The notes beneath the pieces were generated by a model. It was not told the DNA's origin. It did no database searches and saw only the letters and a program-made list of their open reading frames with translations. A DNA stretch of 64,000 nucleotides from DASYXT01 sp035934555 (GTDB lineage: Bacteria > Verrucomicrobiota > Verrucomicrobiia > Limisphaerales > UBA8199). The position numbers and the translations under genes were made by a program. Shown one piece after another: positions 26,241-34,135 of the stretch (the first letter of the stretch is position 1; the number at the start of each line of letters is the position of its first letter). Location of the stretch: positions 1-64,000 of the forward strand of contig DASYXT010000073.1 of assembly GCA_035934555.1 (NCBI GenBank), read 5' to 3'.

Positions 26241-29200
26241 ATGCAACGATTCCTCCTGTTTTTTTTGGCGGCCATCGCGGGCGCCGGTTCGCCGTTGAAC
26301 GCCGCTTCAACCCTTCAATTTGTGCGGGTCAATTCACCTGTCGGCTCAGGCCTGCTGGCAGCGGCCTGCGATACCAACGCCACCTTCATAGCGGTGGGCA
26401 CCAACTCAGCCGTGTTGACTGGCAAATTCGCCTCGAGCCAACTTCAATGGACCGCCCACAGCGTACCGGTTTCGATCTCGCTGCAGTCGGCCACCTTTGG
26501 GAACAACACGTTCCTGGCGGGCGGCACCGCCGGGACGGTGGTGAGTTCGAGTGACGGATTGAATTGGGGTTCGCCAACGGCACCGTTCACGAACTTTACC
26601 GCCTACATTATGGGTCTGGCATTCAACCCCCGGGCGCCGAGCAGTCCGAAGTTCATCGCCGCGCCGGCTTTGTTTGAAGTCGCCTACAGTCCAGCGGCGT
26701 TGCCGTTGGCGTGGAAAGGCGCGACGATGAATCAATACAGCCTGGGCGAATCGTGGCGCGCTGCGGCGCCCTTCGGCCAGAACTCATTCGTCGTTTGTGG
26801 TTTTGAGGGCGACATCCGTTATTCTTCCGACGGTGGCGTCACCTGGTCTCTGAGCCGCGTCCCGGTTTCGACCCAGCCGGACTTATTGGGCATCGCCTCG
26901 GACGGCAACAACCGTATCGTCGCTGTTGGGGTGAGCGGCACGCTGTTGTTCTCCGGCAATGGTGCTGCCAGTTGGTCAGCACGAACTTCCCCCGCCGGTT
27001 CCACTACTTTGAATGCGGTTGCGTTCGATAGTGCGGATGGGTTGTTCATTGTCGTCGGTAACTCAGGTGCTGTTCTCACCAGCCCCGATGGTCTGACTTG
27101 GACGCTGCGGAGTGCCGGCACGGGCCAGAACTTCCATGGCGCCACGTTTGCCAATTACGGCAAACTGGCCGGAGTGGGCCTGCTGGTGGGCGACAGCGGC
27201 ACAGCCTTCCTTGCCGGCACGCCGCCGTCCGCACCCATCAACCCGATCAACCAAACCAACTGCGCTGCCCCGGTGCAAAACAAGGCGCTCCAGGTCACCA
27301 TCGTCAACGATGTGGCTCATCCGGTCGGCACCGTCGGGGTCGATTGGTACAATACCGGCGGCACGCGCGTCGCCGTCAACACCACTACCTTCACCCCGAC
27401 AGACAATACCGCTCCGCCGGATGCTCCCGCCACTTATACCTATTTTGCCCGGACCCGCGACCTGCGCACCGGCTTCACGAATTCCACGCCGCTGGCCGTC
27501 ACGCTCACCATCAACCCGCGGCCAACCGCCACTCAGCCCACCTTCACCACCACCAACTGCAATTACGGGATTGTTTATATCCTCACCAACGTCCTGCACG
27601 GCCTTGGCCCCTGGACGGTGACCTGGAATGATGGGTTGGTGCAAACTCAGCCGACTGTCGGCGGCGGACCGGTATTGTTAACCCGAACCATTATCCCGAC
27701 CAACACGGTTTTCAATGTCCCGAGTAATAACACATTTTTTGTCAGCGGCATCTCTAATGCCGACACCTGCGTCGGCAACCTGCCCGGCGACATTATCGGC
27801 ACGGCGAGCGTCTGGGTAAACCCGCGGCCCACAGCCTCGATGGCGACCTTCACCGTTACTAACTGTAACCTTGGCACCGTATATACGCTGACGAACACCC
27901 TGACCGGCCTGGGGCCGTGGACCATCACTTGGAATGACGGCTTGGTGCAAACAGAACCCGAACCCATCGCTGGCCCAGTCACCCTCACACGCACGATCAT
28001 CCCTACGAATACCGACCTGAACGTTATCAGCAATAACACGTTCTTCGTCACGGTGGTGTCGAATGCCGATACTTGCCTGGGGAACGAGCTCGGGGACTTG
28101 ATGGGTGTCGCCAGCGTTTGGATTAACCCTCGCCCCACGGCGGTCGCGACCGTCAGTGGCCCGTCGGCCATTTGCAACGGCAGCTCCACCATCCTGCAGA
28201 CGGTCTTCACCGGCTATGCCCCGTGGACGTTTACCTGGTCTTCAAACGGCATCCCCATTCTCACCAATACCGTCGCTACCCAGACCAATACGCTGACGGT
28301 CAGCCCGGTCGATGCCAGCCTTAACGGGTCCAACATTGTTGTTTACACCGTGAGCGCCCTGCAGGACGCCAATTGCATCGCTGGCCCCGGCGACCTAACC
28401 AATAGCGGGGCAGTGACAGTCTATCCGCGGCCGACGGCCTCAAGCACAGTCAGCGGGCCGGTGGCGATTTGTAATGGCGATTCTACCACAATTCAGGCAA
28501 CACTCACAGGTGTGGCGCCCTGGACCGTTACCTGGTCTTCAAATGGCGTTCCAGTGCTGACGAACAGCTTTGGCGCCAGCCCGGCTAGCATCAACGTCAC
28601 GCCGGCCGATCCCTTCCTCAACGCCTCTAACACCGTTACCTATGCTGTTACCGCGCTGAGCGACGCCCACTGCAGCGCGGGCACAACCGACCTGACAAAC
28701 AATGCGCCAGTTACCATTTATCCTCGCCCGACGGCCTCCGCGACCGTGAGCGGGCCGGCCGCAATCTGCAATGGCAGTGCCACTACGTTGCAGGCCGCGC
28801 TGACCGGTGTCGCTCCCTGGACCGTCACCTGGTCCTCCAATGGTGTGCCGGTCCTAACCAACACCGTCGGAACTTCAACGGATACCATCATGGTTACGCC
28901 CGTGGATGCCAACCTCAACGCCTCCAATATTGTCGTTTATTCGGTCACTAGCCTTAGTGATGCTCATTGCACGGCTACCGGCAGGGATCTGACGAACAGC
29001 GCCGCGGTCACCATCTATCCGCGGCCCACGGGAGCCGTGACCGTGACCGGTGCATCGGCCATTTGCAATGGCAGCTCCACTCTATTGCAAGCGGCTTTAA
29101 CGGGTGTTGCCCCATGGACGATCACTTGGGCCTCCAATGGCGTCCCATTTTTTACTAACACGGTTCCAGCTTCGCCTGTGCCCCTGGTCATTACCCCGGT

Positions 29201-31001
29201 CGATGCCGCTCTCAATGGCTCGAATATTGTAACCTACACCCTCATGGCCCTAACCGATGCGCACTGCACCTCCGGGCCGCAGGATCTGACCAATAACGCC
29301 AGCGTGACGATCTATCCACGCCCGACTGCGACTGCTTCAGTGAGCGGCCCCGCGGCAATATGCAACGGCTCGGCGACGACCTTGCAGGCGGCGTTGACCG
29401 GTGTCGCGCCCTGGACGGTTACCTGGTCCTCCAATGGCGTGCCCATCCTGACCAACACCGTCGCCACCCCAACCACGACTATCAACGTCAGTCCGCAAGA
29501 TGCCTCTCTGAATTCGAGTAACACGGTGGCTTACTCGGTCAGCGCGTTGAGCGATGCTCATTGTGTGGCGGGTGCAGGCGACCTTACCAACAACGCCACC
29601 GTGACCGTCTATCCGCGCGCAACCGCTTCCAGCACCGTTTCCGGACCGGCGGCGATTTGCAACGGCAGCTCCACCACGGTCCACGCAACGCTAACCGGCG
29701 TGGCGCCCTGGACCGTGACCTGGTCATCCAATGGTGTTCCCGTGCTCACCAATACCGTCGCCACGGCCTCCGATACCATCACCGTAAGTCCCGGCGACCC
29801 GAGCTTGAATGCTTCCAACACCGTCATCTATACCGTCACTGCTCTGAGCGACGCCCACTGCACCGCGACTGGAGCCGACCTGACCAACAATGCCTCGGTG
29901 ACGGTGTATCCGAGGGCGACGGCGACAGCCACCGTGAGCGGACCGGCGGCCATTTGCAATGGCGATTCAACCACCGTGCAGGCCACCTTGACCGGCGTGG
30001 CGCCCTGGACCATTACCTGGGCTTCCAACGGCGTGCCGGTGCTGACCAATACCGTCGCCACCACCACCACGACTCTGACGGTTACGCCCGTTGATGCTTC
30101 GCTGAATCAATCCAACAGGGTGGCCTATACCGTAATTGCGCTTAGTGACGCCCATTGCACCGCGGGCGCGCAAGACATTACAAACAACGCAAGTGTTGTA
30201 ATCTACCCACGGCCAACGGCCACCGCGAGCCTGACGGGTCCAGCGGTCGTTTGCAGTGGCAGTGCGACTTTGCTGCAAGCTGCCTTGACCGGTGTCGCCC
30301 CCTGGACCGTCACCTGGTCCTCCAATGGTATCCCCATCCTGACGAACTCGGTTGCGACCGCAACTGACCAGGAGACAGTCACGTTGGTGGACCCGTATCC
30401 GGCTGCTTCGACAGGAGTAGTTTATACCGTCAGCGCACTCAGCGACGCCCACTGCAGCACTACCAGTTCGAATGATCTGACTGGAACCGTTCTGGTCCAG
30501 GTCGATCCCGTTCCGGCGAGTGCCCCGGCCAGCCTGGGCGATCAATTCACCTGTTACAGCATCCCGGCGACACTGGCGGTATCTGTCCCGGCCGGATTCA
30601 CCGCTGATTGGTATAGCGATTCCAGCGGCACCAATGTGTTGCTGCTCGGCTCGACGACACTCACCACCAACGTGTTCACCGGCAGCCTCGTGGCGACCCA
30701 GACGTTCTGGGCTGCGACTCGCTTCAACGACCCGGCGCTGACCAATTCCTGCCGCTCGACCGCGCTTACGCCTGTATCGCTCATTACGACCAATTGTCCG
30801 CAGAACGTGACGATCAGCGGTGCGACCAATGGCGTCGGGACGCTCCAGTGGTATGGCAATTGGGTACTCCAATCCACCACCAACCTGGTGGCTCCCATTT
30901 GGACGGATGTGCTCAGCAACAGCAGTTTTGGGCAAAACTCTTTCACCTGGAGCAACCCGCCGCCGGTGCAGTTCTTCCGCCTTTATGCGCCGACCAACTG
31001 A
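26241..31001 (+). CDS. Giant secreted protein: BNR-like propeller plus ten Ig/PKD-like repeats
   Basis: 1586 residues. A signal peptide (MQRFLLFFLAAIAGAGSPLN) is followed by ~310 residues of sialidase/YCF48-type repeats ('YSSDGGVTWSLSRVP', 'LTSPDGLTWTLRS') likely to form a beta-propeller. Ten Ig-like repeats follow: two units of 102 residues beginning at 27519 and 27825, then eight of exactly 99 residues from 28131 ('ATVSGPAAICNGS', 'GVAPWTVTWSSNGVPVLTN', 'SDAHC'), each with two cysteines. A final ~150-residue portion ends with 'LQSTTNLVAPIWTDV ... FFRLYAPTN', the tail also found in the NHL protein at 4478. It is probably a surface adhesin or stalk; whether it belongs functionally to the T6SS-like cluster is open. 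Confidence 0.8.
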   Translation: MQRFLLFFLAAIAGAGSPLNAASTLQFVRVNSPVGSGLLAAACDTNATFIAVGTNSAVLTGKFASSQLQWTAHSVPVSISLQSATFGNNTFLAGGTAGTVVSSSDGLNWGSPTAPFTNFTAYIMGLAFNPRAPSSPKFIAAPALFEVAYSPAALPLAWKGATMNQYSLGESWRAAAPFGQNSFVVCGFEGDIRYSSDGGVTWSLSRVPVSTQPDLLGIASDGNNRIVAVGVSGTLLFSGNGAASWSARTSPAGSTTLNAVAFDSADGLFIVVGNSGAVLTSPDGLTWTLRSAGTGQNFHGATFANYGKLAGVGLLVGDSGTAFLAGTPPSAPINPINQTNCAAPVQNKALQVTIVNDVAHPVGTVGVDWYNTGGTRVAVNTTTFTPTDNTAPPDAPATYTYFARTRDLRTGFTNSTPLAVTLTINPRPTATQPTFTTTNCNYGIVYILTNVLHGLGPWTVTWNDGLVQTQPTVGGGPVLLTRTIIPTNTVFNVPSNNTFFVSGISNADTCVGNLPGDIIGTASVWVNPRPTASMATFTVTNCNLGTVYTLTNTLTGLGPWTITWNDGLVQTEPEPIAGPVTLTRTIIPTNTDLNVISNNTFFVTVVSNADTCLGNELGDLMGVASVWINPRPTAVATVSGPSAICNGSSTILQTVFTGYAPWTFTWSSNGIPILTNTVATQTNTLTVSPVDASLNGSNIVVYTVSALQDANCIAGPGDLTNSGAVTVYPRPTASSTVSGPVAICNGDSTTIQATLTGVAPWTVTWSSNGVPVLTNSFGASPASINVTPADPFLNASNTVTYAVTALSDAHCSAGTTDLTNNAPVTIYPRPTASATVSGPAAICNGSATTLQAALTGVAPWTVTWSSNGVPVLTNTVGTSTDTIMVTPVDANLNASNIVVYSVTSLSDAHCTATGRDLTNSAAVTIYPRPTGAVTVTGASAICNGSSTLLQAALTGVAPWTITWASNGVPFFTNTVPASPVPLVITPVDAALNGSNIVTYTLMALTDAHCTSGPQDLTNNASVTIYPRPTATASVSGPAAICNGSATTLQAALTGVAPWTVTWSSNGVPILTNTVATPTTTINVSPQDASLNSSNTVAYSVSALSDAHCVAGAGDLTNNATVTVYPRATASSTVSGPAAICNGSSTTVHATLTGVAPWTVTWSSNGVPVLTNTVATASDTITVSPGDPSLNASNTVIYTVTALSDAHCTATGADLTNNASVTVYPRATATATVSGPAAICNGDSTTVQATLTGVAPWTITWASNGVPVLTNTVATTTTTLTVTPVDASLNQSNRVAYTVIALSDAHCTAGAQDITNNASVVIYPRPTATASLTGPAVVCSGSATLLQAALTGVAPWTVTWSSNGIPILTNSVATATDQETVTLVDPYPAASTGVVYTVSALSDAHCSTTSSNDLTGTVLVQVDPVPASAPASLGDQFTCYSIPATLAVSVPAGFTADWYSDSSGTNVLLLGSTTLTTNVFTGSLVATQTFWAATRFNDPALTNSCRSTALTPVSLITTNCPQNVTISGATNGVGTLQWYGNWVLQSTTNLVAPIWTDVLSNSSFGQNSFTWSNPPPVQFFRLYAPTN
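28131..30506 (+). repeat. Eight in-frame tandem repeats of exactly 297 bp
   Basis: Unit starts at 28131, 28428, 28725, 29022, 29319, 29616, 29913 and 30210 are spaced by 297 bases without one indel. Nucleotide identity is visible in blocks coding for GVAPWTVTWSSNG and SGPAAICNG, while other blocks have drifted. They code for the Ig-like repeats. Two related 306-bp units precede them (27519, 27825). Confidence 0.9.
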
Positions 31002-31142
31002 GTTGCGCCCGGCGGATTTCTCCGCTTGTCAGGGCTGCCGGCTGCGTAATAATATGGGCCGACAGCCCGGATGAACGAGCCGCTTTTGTGCGCGCCACTG
31101 TGTCGCTCGCGAAAGGCCGCTGTGGGCCAAAAAGTGTCCGTG

Positions 31143-32081
31143 ATGAATGATCAGAATGCCGCATTGACGGAGCAGGAAGGGGCTTGGATTACCGAAGTGG
31201 CGGGGAGACTGCGTATGCTCCAGGCCGATGCCGCGGTCGCCAACCCACAGCAGCGTCGCGAATTCCTCGGCGAGGAACTCGCCCGCAGTCTTAAACCCAT
31301 CCCCGCTCCGGACCGCAAGCGCTACTTGCAAGCGCTGCTGACACGCTTCCCCGTTCATGGGCAGGTCCTGAGCGCTGCCATGCCTGCGGCTGCTCCCGCT
31401 CAGGCCCCCGCGCCTCCGCGTCCGCAAACGTTCGAGGAGTTGCTCGACGCCCTGGTGAAGGCCGCTCCCGAACCCGGCTCCGAGCGCCGGGCGCAGGCCC
31501 TTCAGCGTCTTGCGGCGGCCGGTTTGGCCCCCGCCCCCAGTTCCGCGCCGGGTTTGGAAATCAGCGAGGAGTTGCAGCGGGCGCTGGGTCTGCCGCCGGG
31601 CCAGCAACCGAACCTCGAAAACACAGTGAAACTATGCGCGTTGTTGCTCGATTCCTTTCAGCGCCTGGACCAAACGGCGCTGGCCACCCTCCGCGAGTTG
31701 GCGCCGCGCAGTTCGTTGTTGAAACGGCCGCAGGATTTCAAAGGCGCGGCCGCGGTTTTCCTCACCGGCGAGCAACCCGATGCCTTGGACCCTTATTTGC
31801 GGATGGTGATGGGCCTGCTGGGTGCGTTGTTGGCGGGCATGCTCGGGGGTGGTCGTGATTTTGGCCGTCAGTTCGTCGAGCGCCTCTCCCCGATCGCTAT
31901 CGAAGACGTCGTGGTTGGCGAGGGCGGTGGCAGTTCACTTTTTGGGAAGAAAAAGAAAGAGCTTTGTTGGGAAAGGTACGTGCTGTTGTGCAAGGAGTTT
32001 GAAACAGCCGACCTGGTGGAGCGGCGTTTGCGCGATTGCCTGGCCGCGTTTGTCGAGCGAAAGGTGCTGAGCGCCCGCTGA
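31143..32081 (+). CDS. Probable T6SS accessory protein, TagH/Fha C-terminal-like without FHA
   Basis: 312 residues, ATG chosen at 31143 because the preceding in-frame 24 codons look non-coding. The N-terminal part is helical and is followed by a Pro/Ala linker (AAAPAQAPAPPRPQ). The C-terminal ~180 residues include 'RMVMGLLGALLAGMLGG', 'FGRQFVERLSP' and 'KKKKELCWERYVLLCKEFE', which by pattern resembles the C-terminal domain of T6SS FHA proteins (TagH/ImpI). No FHA domain is present. It ends four bases before tssK, so one operon and a role at the baseplate or as its regulator are likely. The family call is tentative. Confidence 0.5.
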   Translation: MNDQNAALTEQEGAWITEVAGRLRMLQADAAVANPQQRREFLGEELARSLKPIPAPDRKRYLQALLTRFPVHGQVLSAAMPAAAPAQAPAPPRPQTFEELLDALVKAAPEPGSERRAQALQRLAAAGLAPAPSSAPGLEISEELQRALGLPPGQQPNLENTVKLCALLLDSFQRLDQTALATLRELAPRSSLLKRPQDFKGAAAVFLTGEQPDALDPYLRMVMGLLGALLAGMLGGGRDFGRQFVERLSPIAIEDVVVGEGGGSSLFGKKKKELCWERYVLLCKEFETADLVERRLRDCLAAFVERKVLSAR

Positions 32082-32085
32082 ATTT

Positions 32086-33438
32086 ATGCACGTGCATTGG
32101 CATGAAGGTCTGTTTTTACAGCCGCATCACTTGCAGTTGATGCAGCGACGGCTGCTGTCGGACATCCGCGGCGCGCGCGCCCTGTTCACCCCGTTCGGTT
32201 TCGGCGTGCTGGAGAGCCGGCTCTCGCCGGATGACCTCGCCGATGGGCGCATTCGCTTCGAGCGTTTGCGCGCCATCCTGCCGAGCGGTCAGGAGGTTTT
32301 CTTTCCGGATGACGCCAATCTTCCGCCGCTGGATATCAAAGCCGAATTGGCCCGCGGTTCCGGCGCGCTGGAAGTCGTCCTCGCCGCCCCGTTATGGTCG
32401 AAGAACCGCGCCAATGCGTTCCGGCCCGGGGAGAGCGCTGACCCGCGCGTGAAGTTGCTTTATATTCCCGAAGAAGCGCGCGAAGTCGCCGATGAGAACA
32501 ACGGCGACAACAAGCAGGCCATCCACATCCGCAAGGTCAACGCTCGCGTCGCCCTCAAAGGCGACGACCTGTCCGACATGGAATTTCTGCCCTTGCTGCG
32601 CGTGCTGCGCGCCGCCGGCGAGGACGCCGGCAAACCCCGCCAGGACCCGGAGTTCGCGCCGCCCTGTTTGCTGTTGCGCTCTTCGCCGGCGCTGCACGAT
32701 CTGGCCCGCGACCTGGTGGCGCAACTCAATGCCAGCCGCGAACAACTCCGCATCAAAGCGGCCACCGGCGGTTTGGGCATTGAAGTCAAATGGGAGCTGA
32801 CGTTGCGCCTGTCCGTGCTCAACCGGTTCTGCGCCAGCCTCCCCTCCCTCATCGAGGAGGGGTGGATTCCGCCCTTCACCCTTTATTTGCAACTACGGGA
32901 GCTGCTCGGCGAATTGCTCGCGCTTCATCCGGCCGAGACGCTCTTTGATTGCCGCCCCTACAACCACCTCGACCCGCTTCCCGCTTTCAAGGAACTGGAC
33001 CGCAAGATCCGCGCCGAAATCATCGTCTCGCGCGCCAGCCAGCCGCTGCGCGTGGGCTTTGAAGGCGACCCCGGCCGCTTGCGGGCGGCCCTGGAAGCGC
33101 AGCATTTTGAAAAGCCCACCGGCTATTTCCTCGGCATCAAAACCAAAACCGAGCGCACCAAGCTGGCTCTCTACATCACCGACGGTAACAAATTCAAGTT
33201 CATGCCCCGCAGCCTCGAAGACGCCGCCATCTTCGGCGTCGAACTCAAGGAGGAAAACTATCCGCCGCTCGAATTGCCCGGCCAAAGCGACCTGCATTAT
33301 TTTCGCGTGCTGCCGTCGTCCAACCAACGCCGCTGGGACAAGATCAAGGATGAGAAAGCGGCTTCGCTGGTGTGGAACAAGACGGATTTTGATTTATCTG
33401 ACGCGACCTTTACGCTCTACATGACTTTGCCCACATGA
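32086..33438 (+). CDS. tssK: Type VI secretion baseplate subunit TssK
   Basis: 450 residues. The family signature opens the protein: 'VHWHEGLFLQPHHLQLMQRR' at residues 3-22. The mid domain has 'DLARDLVAQLNASREQL', and the C-terminal receptor-binding region contains 'PLRVGFEGDPGRLRAALEA' and 'LPGQSDLHYFRVLPSSNQR' then 'RWDKIKDE'. In characterised systems TssK trimers link the baseplate wedges to the TssL/TssM membrane complex. Length matches the family. The stop overlaps the tssL start (ATGA), so the two are translationally coupled. It is notable that the wedge partners TssF/TssG are not in the window. Confidence 0.9.
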   Translation: MHVHWHEGLFLQPHHLQLMQRRLLSDIRGARALFTPFGFGVLESRLSPDDLADGRIRFERLRAILPSGQEVFFPDDANLPPLDIKAELARGSGALEVVLAAPLWSKNRANAFRPGESADPRVKLLYIPEEAREVADENNGDNKQAIHIRKVNARVALKGDDLSDMEFLPLLRVLRAAGEDAGKPRQDPEFAPPCLLLRSSPALHDLARDLVAQLNASREQLRIKAATGGLGIEVKWELTLRLSVLNRFCASLPSLIEEGWIPPFTLYLQLRELLGELLALHPAETLFDCRPYNHLDPLPAFKELDRKIRAEIIVSRASQPLRVGFEGDPGRLRAALEAQHFEKPTGYFLGIKTKTERTKLALYITDGNKFKFMPRSLEDAAIFGVELKEENYPPLELPGQSDLHYFRVLPSSNQRRWDKIKDEKAASLVWNKTDFDLSDATFTLYMTLPT

Positions 33439-34118
33439 AACTGCTCGAGCTTTACGAGGAACTGTTCCAGTACATATGCCGCCTCAACCGGGCGGCCAAG
33501 ACCTCCGCCCAGCCGGACTACGCGCGCGTGCGCGGCGAGGTTAAGGACCTGCTCGAACAAATCATCCGCCAGGCCAGCAGTGATGTGCGCTTGCTCAACC
33601 AGGCCCGGCGGCTCGAATTGCCCGTCATCTTCTTCATCGATTACCTCATCTGCACCAGCCGGCTGAAGTTCGCCACCCAATGGGCCGAAAACCGGCTTGC
33701 CAAAGAACGTAACGAACTGGCCGGCGACGAACGCTTTTTCGATCTCCTCGAAGAAGACCTCAAGGACACCAGCGAAGAAGCCGCCGAAAGGCTCGCCGTG
33801 TTTTACGTCTGCATGTGCCTCGGGTTCCTCGGCATGTACCAGGGTCAGCCGGAGCAGGTGCGGCGGTACGTCGAGCAGATCTATCCGCGCATCAGTCCCT
33901 GGGTGGATCGCGACCCCCGCACCAAGATCAGCGAGGAAGCCTATCAACACACCGACAATCGGGTGCTCACCGAGCCGCCCAGCAACAAGATCATTCTGGT
34001 CGCGCTGGTATTCGTTTTCCTGAGCGTGAGTGCGCTCGCGGTCTTTTACGCGCTTTACGCCGGCGCCGTACACGATTTGAAGGAAGCCGTCCAGGTGATC
34101 GGCAAAGGCGGCAGTTAG
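33435..34118 (+). CDS. tssL: Type VI secretion membrane protein TssL (DotU family)
   Basis: 227 residues. The cytoplasmic hook-like domain has the DotU pattern 'ARVRGEVKDLLEQIIRQ', 'IFFIDYLICTSRLKFATQWA' and 'LAVFYVCMCLGFLGMYQGQP'. A single C-terminal transmembrane helix lies at about 187-212 (ILVALVFVFLSVSALAVFYA), after which only ~15 residues remain; there is no OmpA-type peptidoglycan-binding extension. TssL forms the inner-membrane complex with TssM and contacts TssK. It overlaps tssK by four bases and is followed after 17 bases by tssM. Confidence 0.9.
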   Translation: MKLLELYEELFQYICRLNRAAKTSAQPDYARVRGEVKDLLEQIIRQASSDVRLLNQARRLELPVIFFIDYLICTSRLKFATQWAENRLAKERNELAGDERFFDLLEEDLKDTSEEAAERLAVFYVCMCLGFLGMYQGQPEQVRRYVEQIYPRISPWVDRDPRTKISEEAYQHTDNRVLTEPPSNKIILVALVFVFLSVSALAVFYALYAGAVHDLKEAVQVIGKGGS

Positions 34119-34135
34119 TCTCAGCAGGTCAGTTT

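Noticed and set aside
28131..30506. Regularly spaced repeats suggesting a CRISPR array
   Set aside because: The period is 297 bases, the repeats are translated in one frame and encode Ig-like domains, and there are no spacers or cas genes.
33815..34135. A 107-residue N-terminal extension of TssM
   Set aside because: It overlaps tssL in another frame; the ATG at 34136 gives the normal TssM N-terminus with its two membrane helices.
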